Origin: Parastagonospora avenae f. sp. tritici 18332-5
Taxonomy: Eukaryota; Ascomycota; Dothideomycetes; Pleosporales; Phaeosphaeriaceae
DNA: 64,000 nt
Reading direction: 5' to 3'
NCBI GenBank assembly: GCA_022559985.1
Contig: JAFJTR010000033.1
Span: 127,247 to 191,246 of the forward strand
Position numbers and translations under genes: made by a program. Below the pieces are notes generated by a model that saw only the letters and a list, made by a program, of their open reading frames with translations, had not been told where the DNA came from and made no database searches. Within the stretch, counting starts at the first letter, position 1; each line of letters starts with the position of its first letter. Of this stretch, positions 20,412 to 30,946 are shown in pieces.

Positions 20412-21144
20412 TGGCTGATGTCTTTGTATCTTATATTACAAGTAGTGTTATTGCGTATACCCACACACCCAATCTCTCAAGTTGCAGAAGAAGCGAGAAA
20501 TAGTTCATGCAGCTAGACTGTGACTGTGATGGAACTCAAGTTCGAGCCCACGCTCTCACCCTAAAATGGGACTAGCGCCGGGAGCTAGTGACTAGCTCCT
20601 TGCCGGCCCAAACAACAAACTTTGAGAATCGATTAGAGATAGCTCTTCACGCAGTATCTCAACTTTAGAGGCAATCTATTACTTGATTCTCAACTCTCCT
20701 GTGTACGTGCCTTTACAGTGACAACAGTCTAAGATGAAAGAAATAATAATTAGAAAAAGCTATGAATACCTCTAGGGAGTCTTTTAGCTCTTCCTTAGTA
20801 AGATTTTAGTAAAGCTGTCTATATATAGGCAGAGAGATGATTCTGCATCTAAAAATTCTGAAGCTGCTTATTCTGTTCTTCAGGCAAGTGTGCGCCCTAC
20901 ATGTACAAATTGACGACACTATAGGGCTCCAATTCCGCCGCCTCCTACGCTAGAACCAAATCGGTAAAAGTGCGGAATTAGTGGCTACGAAGTTCCTACT
21001 TCATCATCACGCCGCTGTCGGACCTGGACAGTTTAACTTTGCTCTTATCTCACTCGAAAGCTGCATAGGCGGTGATATCTCAGAGAGCTTTCCTTGTTTT
21101 CATCAAGTGGTTCCTACTTTCGCAAGCATATTTCTTACCCCGCG
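20412..21144. other. Intergenic region with AT-rich, possibly transposon-derived block
   Basis: Contains a GC-rich inverted repeat (GGAGCTAGTGACTAGCTCC near 20580-20598) and an AT-rich block at about 20690-20875 whose composition differs from its neighbours. Short translations on the minus strand are broken by stops. This looks like a decayed mobile-element fragment, but no family could be named. Confidence 0.4.
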
Positions 21145-22727
21145 ATGGACTCTTCACAATTTCGTGACGCGGCAAAAGGTGCCATTGACGAAAGTGAGTG
21201 TCTTGATATCTTCCCACGACCATTGAGTATGGGTTCTAACCAAAGATAGTCGCAAAATACTATGACACAGTACATGACAGACCCGTTCTTCCCTCTGTCA
21301 AGCCTGGATACCTTCGACCTCTGCTTCCCGATGGACCTCCCGAAGAAGGCGAATCATGGGACAAAATCCAGTCAGATATTGATCGCGTCATCATGCCTGG
21401 CCTCACTCATTGGCAGTCTCCCAAGTTCATGGCTTTTTTCCCCTGCAACTCTTCATTCCCAGCAATGATTGGCGACATGTACAGTGGCGCATTCAACGCT
21501 GCAGCATTCAATTGGATCTGCTCGCCCGCAATCACGGAGCTCGAGACCATCATGATGGACTGGTTGTCGAATCTGATCGGACTGCCCAAATGCTTCTTAA
21601 GCACAAGTGAGAATGGAGGCGGTGGCATCATCCAAGGCACTGCGAGTGAAGTCATTGTGACCGCTGTAGTAGCAGCTCGAGAACGCCTAATTCGGCGACG
21701 TCTAGCAGACATGCCTGAAGGCGAAGAAAAGATGGACAAGGCAGCGGAAATGCGCGGAAAGCTCGTCGCTCTGGGATCCGAACATGCACACTCAAGCACC
21801 CAAAAAGCCGCCATCATCGCAGGCACTCGCTTCCGAACCGTCCCTGCGCCCAAAGAGACAAACTACGGCGTCACCGCTGCCGCGCTCCGAAAGATCATCG
21901 AAGAGTGCAAAGCCAAGGGCCTGGAGCCTTTCTACTTCACCGCCACGCTCGGCAGCACAGGAACATGCGCCGTCGACGACCTCGCCGGCATCGCCTCAAT
22001 AGCGAAGGAATACCCCGATATCTGGATCCACGTCGACGCTGCATATGCTGGATCCGCACTCGTATGCCCCGAATACCAGCATTTGTGCCCACCAATCGAG
22101 CACTTCGACAGCTTCAACTTCAACCTGCACAAATGGCTGCTAGTAAACTTCGACTGCTCAGCGTTCTTCATCAAGCGCCGCAAAGACCTGATGAACACGT
22201 ACAGCATCACGCCGAGTTACCTGCGCAACGAGTTCACCGAGTCCGGGCTTGTGACGGATTATCGCGATTGGCAGATTCCGCTAGGGCGCAGGTTTAGGAG
22301 TTTGAAGGTGTGGTTTGTGCTGAGGACGTATGGCGTTAATGGCTTGAGGGAGTTTATTCGAGGACATGTCAGGCTCGGCGAGTACTTTTGCTCTCTCCTG
22401 CAGTCGCGCGAGGATATCTTCACTGTCACGACGGAGCCAGCGTTCGGGCTTGTTACGTTCCAGGTCAAGCCGTCTTCACCGATTGCAGCGGGAGCGCTGG
22501 CGGATGACTTCACACCCGATGCTGAGGCGCAGTATCGAGAAGCTACCAATCAACGGACCAAGGAGGTGTATGAGAAGATCAACGCGAAGGGCGAGTACTT
22601 CTTGACGAGCACGGTGATTTGTGGGACGTATGTTATTAGGGTTGTTAGTGCGACGATTTTGAGCGAGGAGAAGTATCTGAAGGGCGTGTTTAATGCGTTA
22701 GTTGAGACTGCGGAGGCGAAGGAGTAA
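21145..22727 (+). CDS. Aromatic-L-amino-acid/tyrosine decarboxylase (group II PLP)
   Basis: Two exons, 21145-21193 and 21250-22727, intron 56 bp (GTGAGT...GATAG, branch CTAACC); 508 residues. The family start is visible (MDSSQFRDAAKGAIDEIAKYY), then RPLLPDGPPEEGESWDKI, THWQSPKFMAFFP and TSENGGGGIIQGTASE. PLP-binding residues: HVDAAYAGSA (Asp that contacts the pyridine nitrogen) and the Schiff-base Lys311 in NLHKWLLVNFDCS. The C-terminal small domain ends normally. Length matches plant and animal AADC/TyDC (480-520). It should decarboxylate tyrosine, DOPA, tryptophan or phenylalanine to the amine; the substrate cannot be read from sequence. No clustered partner genes are visible. Confidence 0.92.
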
Positions 22728-25650
22728 CCATTGGGAGTGGCCATGCACGTGTTCGCCACTGGTATCGAGTATATATAAGGCTCTCTGCTTCCTCAGAAAC
22801 TATTCGTGCATTCCTAATATCCAGGTCCAAAATTGCCCCGGAATAGTTCTATGTGCTTTGCCTTGTCCAACAGAACGGGTCAAACACTGATGGCGCGATC
22901 CTGTTTGTTCAAAAGCCGCTGTCGTTCGAGTCATGTCTTCTGCTCTGCCAGTCTTCCCGCTCGCCAAAAAAACCTACGTTCTTCCAAATAAACACCCCTC
23001 ATCTACTCCAATCCTCTCTCAGCGCAAACCCGCAGCTCTTTTTCCCAAAAAGACGACGTTCTAGACCTTATGATCAAATCCCGTCATCGTCATTCCGATG
23101 AGAAGAGCCTCTTTCTACGAAATACAAAAGATACACTGGGCGCAGACAATGACAAGATCTGTTCTTCTCCAGCGGCTAGAACGAGTCAGAAGCTAGCGAA
23201 GGTGTTTCGATGAGGCCCAAAAAAAGACGTCATGCGCTTCATATGTCTGGGGGTAAAAGAAATGCTCGACCGAGCTTCTATGTCTGCGCTGCGATAAATC
23301 AAAACCTTACATTCTGCCTGACATGACTTCTGCCCGGCAGTGAGATGTGGGTATATATACCTCTCCTCACCACCTCGATTTCACTTCCATCCACCACTCT
23401 CACAAAGTTCTTCTACATATTCAACAGGCACGAGACTGTTTCCGATGTTTGTGCGTCTACAGCACTCCAAAACATAATATTCGAAGACGTCATGTTCTTT
23501 CTCTCTTTTCCAAGATCCAAAAACAAACGTGGTATGGTCTGTTCGTGGGAGTATCGAGGTCAAAACTCTTCTAGTCCACGACGATGTCTACTATGAGCAA
23601 GGCTCCAGAAAGCTCATGGCTCAAGATGCATGGCGCGAAACCAGAAACCTTGCTAGCGATATCGAATCACCGAAAAGCTGCGTTGAAGGTCTAGTATGTT
23701 TGTCGCTGTTGGCCCGCGCGACTGATATAAAATCTCGACCTTTGTGTGTGAGAGGTCTCCAATTACCTTTCAAGAAAACGATTCAAATACAAAAAGTCGC
23801 GAATTGGTACATAATGTCGCTGTTCTTCCTGTTCAAACGCCAGGATGACAACTTGCATGTTTTTTGCTCTTCTGTCTCCTCGCTCCGATCAAAAACGTTA
23901 TGCCTTCCGCTCGATTAGCGCACTTCTCTGGAAGTTTCTTTATGCCGCAGCGGAAGAAACAATTCCTTCGCACGATCAACTTCTCCGTTTACCAAAACCT
24001 GTACACACTGAACTGATGCTTTTTTCCCCTCTGTCTCGTATGCAAAAAGATGCGGCTGCCCATACCATGACTTCAGCTCGGAGCTTTCCCTGCGGCTGCG
24101 AAAAATCAACTATGAAACCTCCTCCCTCCAAGCGTCCTTAACAGTATATGCTGCTTTTTCCAAGCTATCCAAAATGGAACATACACCACGCCATGTTCTT
24201 CTTTCCCGCTGTCCAGAACAAGATACTTAAGGATGCAATGTTCCTCTTCCTCGCTGTCCAGCTGCCCGAATAAAAATGGCCACAAGACATGATCATGTCG
24301 TGCTCCGGATTTCGAACGTCTAAAAGAACAGCAAACAGGATTCATGAGATCGCTTTGCCTGGAGGACTCCAACGTCGTATTCAGGTGCTTGAGAGTCCAA
24401 AGGAATAGTAAACAGTGTTCATGAGACCACTCCGCTTGGAGACCCCAAAGTCATCTTCGAATACGATAATGACTTGCAGTTGAAGCGTCTACATGTCGGC
24501 ACGTTTGGCGGAATGAAAGGAAGTTGTTCCCTCGTGCTGTATACGTCGACCTTTTGCACAGATACGCTGTAGTCTCCTGCGAGTTGCCACCAAACATGGA
24601 CGCTTGAGCCGATTCGTACTACTTTGGCTTGACTCTCTAATGTCTTGATGTCTTGATAGGCTAAAGCATTTGCTGGAATATGCACGGAAGCTGGCTTCTT
24701 AGCTTAAACTTCCGAAGCAGTATATAAGCCTCAAATGGACACTGAGCTCTTCAACCATAGAATCTTCGCCTTTGCGATAGAAAACGTGGCAATTGGTGAG
24801 CATGCCTTCTGCTCTGCCGACCAAAGTCAAGCAAAGAACCGCCCATGACGCCCGGAGTGTCTGGGTTTCGTGCATTGCTGACTTGTTTTTCACTTTGGAC
24901 TCAGTGCAGCTTCGGGAATGGCGCCCTTGGTACGATCGCTTCCTGGGCACCTCCCCAGTCTCATGATGCAGCAAGAGAAGATTGCGGTATTGGAACGCAA
25001 GTTGATGGGTTCCGCCGTGCGTTCATCATGGTGGTAGAAGACAGATATGGAGATAGGCGCATTTTGAACTAGGAAAGCTTGTCATCATGATTGCTGACGC
25101 CGAAGATCTTCGGGCCTTTTCGGAGCATCTTAAAGAAATGATACGCTTTTGTACTTTTTTAGGTAGGCTGGAAAGCATATGATCAGCCCCTTGAGCAGGT
25201 CGGATCATGCATACAGCTCGCAAATATTGCTGTCCGCACTTCTAAAAATATCACAGTTACCACCAATGCTGTGTCTCTTGCGCAATGCCAACAACAATTG
25301 GTATCGGGAGTTGTGCTTAGTCTCGATGCATCTTACATCAGCGACGTCGTCTTGCTAGGGTAAGTTCCTCGCAATACATCTGAATTTTAGCATTACCTAT
25401 CTTGTTGTGGAACAGTGTTCCATCACAGTATACCGCTTTTTATTCTTGTATTCACTTGGCTATCGTGAAGGTTACATCGACTAGCCTTAGAGGGTAGCAA
25501 TCGGCACGCGGGGGAAGCGAGGCCAACGATAGCGGCTGTTGACATCCCTGCCTAAACAACCCTGCACACGGCAGGACTACAAACGCCCTGACACAAAAGA
25601 TACGATGTCGCCGTACGAGCGCTTATCCGGCGGTCGCATTCCATTCAGTC
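22728..25650. other. 2.9-kb gene-free region rich in diverged repeats
   Basis: Many short open frames but none coherent. Recurrent motifs (see the repeat feature) cover about 22.9-24.5 kb. A TATA-like GGGTATATATACC at about 23349-23360 followed by a CT-rich tract resembles a core promoter without a long downstream frame, so a non-coding transcript is possible. Confidence 0.5.
22895..24460. repeat. Diverged interspersed/tandem repeats
   Basis: Three repeated elements are visible. (1) An ATG + pyrimidine-rich + A-rich motif such as ATGTTCTTCTTTCCCGCTGT, at about 23490, 23820, 23859, 24016, 24147, 24193 and 24239. (2) CATGWCTTCTGCTCNGC-like motifs near 22933, 23322 and 24066. (3) A 77-bp-period duplication, 24324-24380 and 24401-24459, both containing AAACAGNRTTCATGAGA. 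A longer alignment links 23220-23310 with 24047-24110 (AAAAAGA...ATGCG...CTCG...AGCTT...CTGCG...GCGA.AAATCAA). Confidence 0.55.
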
Positions 25651-27890
25651 ATGCATCGATGGTCGATCTTCATAGGACTGGCAGCAGCTCTTCAACCACT
25701 TCCACCAGTACAATGGAGTAATAACATCACGACTACGGCTGGCTTCTCGCTCAGCGAAGCACCAGAGACGGTCTATATTCACAAGTCCTTTGCTGAGATT
25801 AGAGATACGCAAGGTCTTACTCTGATACCACCTTCTGGCCGCGAATTTGCGGGCACTTTCCTTCAGGATCTCTCCACTCTCTTTGGCGGCAACTGGACCT
25901 TACAGGAGTTTGAAACACCACCTTCGTCCGGAATACTACTCGGGCCTATCAGAGGTAATTCAAGCAGGCTAATTTACGAGAATGGAGTCAGTACAGAAGA
26001 GGGCTACGAGCTGGAAGTCGCAAATGGCAGAGTTTACATTGGAGGTGCTGGAGCAAGAGGCATGTTTTGGGGCACGCGCACGTTACTGCAGGAGCTTTTG
26101 ATCGCGAATGGGTCAGCACTTCCACCAGGACATACTGTTGATGCGCCAGCCTATGCTACTCGCGGCTTCATGCTCGATGCTGGACGAAAGTGGTACACTG
26201 CGACGTTCCTCAAGGAGTTCTGCACATATGCCTCGTTCTTCAAGGTATCCGAGTTCCACTACCACTCAAGCGATAACTATCCCTTGAATCGCGGTCGCAA
26301 CGAGACGTGGAACGAAGTTTTCTCACACTTCTCGCTCTATCCGGAGGACAACACCGAGTTACAAGGCATCATTCAACGCAAGAATGAGACGCTTTCTCGC
26401 GCAGAATTTGAAGACTTCCAGATGCACTGTGCACAACGCGGTGTCACTGTCATTCCGGAAATCGAAGCTCCAGGCCATGCACTGGCCATCACGAAATGGA
26501 AACCGGAGCTTGCATTACCCAAAAAAGACCTGCTGAATCTCACTCATCCGGATGCCGTTCCGACAGTCAAATCTATATGGGCAGAATTCCTCCCATGGTT
26601 CAAGACGAAAGAAGTACACATCGGTGCGGACGAGTATGACCCAGAGCTTGCAGAGGACTACATCAACTTCGTCAATGAGATGTCCGAATTCGTCAACACA
26701 ACATCTGGGAAGCGCATCCGCATCTGGGGAACTCACGAGCCTTCAGAGAACCTCACAATCTCGAAAGACATCATCATTCAGCACTGGCAGTACGGCCAAT
26801 CAGATCCCGTGCAACTCCAAAACGACGGCTCTCAGCTCATAAATTCTCAAGATTGGTGGGCTTATATGAGTCTGAAGAATGACCATAGCCCTATCCTGCC
26901 GGCAACATATCCACAATTCTACAACATTACCCGTACGATGAACTTTGCGAACGTGCCTGGCTGGCAATGGGACCCGTCACTGTTTAATCAGGTCAACACG
27001 ACCCAGCAACTTGCGCCTGGTGCGAGCGGGAACAAAGGAGCAATTTTGGCAGCATGGAGCGATAACGGACCCGATGCTACTACCCAGCTCGAAGCGTACT
27101 ATGCGATGCGTGAAGGCATACCCGTCATGGCCGCACGAGCATGGTCTGGCTCAAAAGGCGTGCACATCTCTGCCGACGAACTAGCAGAGAGTCTCGCACT
27201 ACTCGCAAGTCACACCACCCCCCAAATTTTTCATATTTCTAACAGACCATCCAGGCCTCCAAAGCCCCAGGCCAAAATCTCGATCGCCGCTCTTCCCCCA
27301 TACCAATAAAATGGTCTCGCCAATCTAACACGACGATGAATGTCGGCTCGTATGGTCCGCCCTACACTCTCTATCTGAACGTCTCGTCCCCGTTCACCCT
27401 CACCGGCCCGGATACCTCGCTCTCCCTGTTTAACGGAACACTCATGTTCACAACCTCCGATAACTTCGATTACCCGCTGCGCCGTACATCCATTTTCGAT
27501 GGCCACGACCCAGGCCATCCAGGGCGAATTTGGACAAATCTCACGTCCTCTACACACGAGCCTGTTGGCATTCAACTACCTGCGACACTGCGCATTGAGA
27601 CGGATGTCGTGAATGGGACGAGAGCGTGGGTCAACGATAGCTTCGTGGGGAGATTTGAGGTGTTTGTGTATGGAGGGAGGAATACGCTATTTAGTTGGAG
27701 TCAGATGGCGTTTGTTGCGCCGTTGGAGAGCTTGGAGGGAGGCTTGGATGATATTTTGCTTGACAGTGGGGTTGGGAGGAGGAGTGGGAGTGGAAGTGGA
27801 AGTGGGTTGCCCGTGACTAATGGGGCGGGGAAGAGGGGAGGGTGGATGGGTGTGCTGGTCGGGATCATGGTAGTGTATGCCTTATCGTGA
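25651..27890 (+). CDS. GH20 beta-N-acetylhexosaminidase, secreted and probably GPI-anchored
   Basis: Two exons, 25651-27204 and 27255-27890; about 729 residues. Residues 1-15 are a signal peptide. An N-terminal GH20b-like domain (about 25-155) precedes the catalytic barrel: YATRGFMLDAGRKWY, FHYHSSDNYPL, VIPEIEAPGHA and the catalytic Asp327-Glu328 pair in HIGADEY. A Trp-rich active-site wall (VPGWQWDP, ILAAWSDNG, AARAWSG) follows. The 3' exon gives APGQNLDRR, a lectin-like domain rich in N-glycosylation sequons, a Ser/Gly linker and a C-terminal hydrophobic tail (WMGVLVGIMVVYALS) typical of GPI attachment. The best junction uses a GC donor (GCAAGT, 27205) with CCAG at 27254 and branch CTAAC; a GT donor at 27209 with a downstream acceptor is the alternative. 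Role: release of GlcNAc from chitin or glycans at the cell surface. Confidence 0.88.
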
Positions 27891-28093
27891 GTATGGTGAA
27901 ACAACCAGTACGTTCGCAAGTAGGAACAAGCCAGCATAACCTCAACTAATTAATCAGTATGATCTGGATTGGTGAGCTAGCTTGGACCCATACATGGTGT
28001 GTTATCGGAGTACCAAAACAAGTTTTGCGAAGGTCCAAAGTTGAACGGAAAGTTCAGTGCTGAATGCGTGTTAGGCATATCATTTTGTACAAG

Positions 28094-29234
28094 CTACTGA
28101 TATAGACGAAGTATGCGAACTGCATTGCCTCCAAGTACATCCTGCGCTTTCTTGTCATCGGTCGCGAATGCTTTTGATATCGCTCCGTAATTCGCGTTGA
28201 CGCTATGCCACTCCTTCGCATCTTCCTCAAGCGGCGGGAAGAATGGATGATCAGTACCTGCATATCATTAGCTTTTAACGCCACCAATCAAAGTCAGAAT
28301 ACATACCGAACAGTAGTCGGTCCGCGCCAGACGCGTCAAGGGCAGCCTTTAATCCAACTTCGGAGTAGATCACAGCGTCAAGGTAGATGTTGGTCTTGAG
28401 GATATCCCACACGTCCCTCCTCTTCTCGGTCTTACCATGCTTCTTAAGATGACCATCATGCAAAATACACGACTCAATCCTTCCAGCCAAGAATGGAAGC
28501 GTGCCCCCAGAGTGCGCGAGCAGAACACTGAGCTTGGTGAAGCGATCCCACACGCCACACAACAACATCCTACTAACCGCAATCGTCGTCTCCAAGGGAA
28601 AGCCAAGCGCAAGAGGCAAGACGTGTCCGTACTCGCTAGCCCTTGGTCCGTATACAGATGCAGGTAGACCGTAGTGCGGGTGCAGGAAGATCAGTTGTTG
28701 ATGCTTCTCCAGCGCAGCGTAGACGGGGTCGAGTTTCTCATCATCGAGACCCTGGCCAAGACCTGAAGTACCCATGATAACACCCCTCGCATACTTCAAT
28801 GTGCTCAGCCTCTCAATCTCCTTTACAATATCCTCCGTTGATGCTGAAAGCGGCAGAGTTCCAAAGAAGTACAATCGTCCTGGATACTGCGAGCACTGGT
28901 CGTTCACATCATCATTGATGCTCCTTGCCGCAGCGCCTGCCTCTTCCTCGGGGAGAAAGTCAAGCCATGGGTTTGCGAGCGAGATTACTGATATATCGAT
29001 CTTGTGCAAATCCATGAATGCGATCTTCTCTTTGATCTCGTAGTACTCGGATCCAATCGGGCGGCCACGTGATGTTGAGGGAGTGGAAGGGTCATCTTCG
29101 CCAGGGAGGATGATTAGACGCGCGGAGTCGGGAGCATCGGAGAATGTTCGAACATATGGTACTGCGTCCCTTGAGCGGAGGAGCTCCATGTACTTTGGAG
29201 GGTAGACATGAGTGTGTATGTCGACAATTGGCAT
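28094..29234 (-). CDS. ACMSD-like metal-dependent amidohydrolase/decarboxylase
   Basis: Two exons, 28307-29234 and 28094-28257, with a 49-bp intron (GTATGT...GCAG) that splits a Gly codon; 363 residues. Amidohydrolase_2 (PF04909) features: metal-binding DIHTH (His7, His9), FLHPHYG, LLAHSGGTLPF, and LFGTDHPFFPPL carrying the metal-ligand Asp, which is only complete after splicing. Closest named activities are 2-amino-3-carboxymuconate-6-semialdehyde decarboxylase (kynurenine-pathway branch) and related hydroxybenzoate decarboxylases. Length is usual for the family (about 330-360). Substrate unknown; no pathway partners adjoin. Confidence 0.9.
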
Positions 29235-29611
29235 CGTGACGGTTGTAGATCCTTGACGCCAATTCCAGTGACACTTGTTCGATAGATCACTGCAGTCCTA
29301 CTCTTAAGAGATTGACACGTTCGTGGCGAGGTTCAGCCAAGCAGGAGGTGTGTCAATAGTGTGAGTGTTATCATTGTCGTTTAGCCTTTGGCGGGGTAGT
29401 TTCGAACTCTTGCCCCACTCCTCCAAACATCGCATCCCACCTTCCTCAAGCAGTAAAGAACGATGGGGCAAAAAGGCCCACCATGGCGGAGTTGGCCGCT
29501 GAGATGCCTAGCTGCGACGTGATGTTTAAGATGGCAGAGAGAATCTGGCCACTCTAGGTACCTGGTCTATTTCCTGACATTGAGTGACTTTTGATGGCCA
29601 ACAGTATTCGA
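29235..29611. other. Short intergenic region
   Basis: Contains the upstream region of the amidohydrolase gene and the 3' end of the GNAT gene. Nothing else seen. Confidence 0.5.
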
Positions 29612-30352
29612 CTAAACCCCAGTCCTCAAGAATACGTTCGGAGGCTTATCCCTGCTTTGGAATTCCTCATCCACTTCCCACTCAATATCGCCTACGCCCT
29701 CATCCTTGAAGCCCAACTTCCTGTACACCGCACGTCCCATAGCACTTCCCTCTGTTGTGCATTCCAGATTGCCCCTCTGCTTCGCTTCATCCAGACCGGC
29801 CTGCGTCAGTCTGCCTGCAATGCCGCGGCGCTGATAGTCTGGGTGAACGGCACACAACTCCAGAGTGAACATCGCAGGAGGATTGCGACCTGATGCCTCG
29901 ACTTCCTTCATGTATGAGATTCGTCTCTTGAACAGCGAGCGGAACATCTGATCTGCGAAGCGCCTATCTGTATCGTTTTCGAGACGTGCAAGCGAATCTG
30001 ACATGTCGCCAGTGAACTTCTCGCCGTAGCCCTCGACATTGGAAAGCTGAGACCAGATAGCCAGACCGACAACTTTTCGGTCGTCTTGCTTTTCGGGAAC
30101 CGGTACTGTAGCTTTGAAGAAAAGAGTGTTCGGCTTTCCGTCCTTGTTGGTTGTGGTGCCCTTCCACTGTTTGATCATCTTCTCCGCATTGAGCTTTTGA
30201 CCAGCTTCGGTGTCCCAGCCGGGGTTCATGGCTATCCATACGGAGTCTTTAGCCTGGCGTCCAAAGGCTTCACTGATGGCATGGTTGGCTTGAATGATAT
30301 CTTTCTTCGTCTCGATTTGAGAAATGATGATGTCGGAGTTGGTGGAAGTCAT
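29612..30352 (-). CDS. GNAT-family N-acetyltransferase
   Basis: Single exon, 246 residues. The acetyl-CoA-binding motif A is clear: LELCAVHPDYQRRGIAGRLTQ (Q-R-R-G-x-A-x-x-L), followed by the GNAT motif B region with AMGRAVYRKLGFKDEG. The N-terminal half contains the fungal-type PEKQDDRKVVGLAIWSQ strand. Related fungal proteins are annotated only as GNAT acetyltransferases; substrate unknown. No signal peptide or membrane segment. Confidence 0.88.
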   Translation of the reverse strand: MTSTNSDIIISQIETKKDIIQANHAISEAFGRQAKDSVWIAMNPGWDTEAGQKLNAEKMIKQWKGTTTNKDGKPNTLFFKATVPVPEKQDDRKVVGLAIWSQLSNVEGYGEKFTGDMSDSLARLENDTDRRFADQMFRSLFKRRISYMKEVEASGRNPPAMFTLELCAVHPDYQRRGIAGRLTQAGLDEAKQRGNLECTTEGSAMGRAVYRKLGFKDEGVGDIEWEVDEEFQSRDKPPNVFLRTGV

Positions 30353-30946
30353 CTTGACTATCGACGGGATAGCTCGAGACTTTAGAGTTGAAACGTGGTC
30401 GTGATGGGGAACATCGGTCTGACTTGCGCTGGGGTAGGCAGATTGTTACGTAAGCGGATGCCTAGATTATTGCAGCTCCTTGCTCGTGACAGATGGAGTT
30501 GCCAAGATTCATTGCGATGTGTCCTGGTCTGGATCTCTTCATTCTGTCCTACGAGGAGTGCATGCTGGACGTAAATGCATTTTGCGACGAATTAGCGCTC
30601 CTATGTACTACATGTTGTCAACTACAATGGACACCGATGAGGGTGACTGTAGCTATACAAGGAGCCTCACCTTCGCAATCGAAACCTAGTGACACTGGTT
30701 CTTACTTCAGGCTATCGATCCGAGAGTGTCACTGTGTACAATCATGGTGCACGGGGTTGTGCATGTCGAAGTGTGCCGTGGCTGGTGCCCATTAAACACG
30801 AACAGGGGTGGCTCGGGCCATGACGCGTAGTTTCGCGACTACCGCGTTCACGCTCCTGCACTTTCCGCGTCTGCTGTGCCGAACCACAACACTTATTCAC
30901 CATTACACCTCTTTCGCCTTACATCTTGTCTCTACATCACGTCAAG
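30353..30946. other. Divergent promoter region between GNAT and DNA polymerase delta genes
   Basis: No supported gene. ACGCG elements (GACGCG at about 30821, CCGCG-like at 30842) near the polymerase side resemble MCB cell-cycle boxes, which control replication genes in yeasts; functional use here is inference. Confidence 0.4.

Noticed and set aside
20536..20600. tRNA-like stretch (GTTCGAGCCC next to an inverted repeat)
   Set aside because: No acceptor stem or anticodon arm could be paired around the T-arm-like word.
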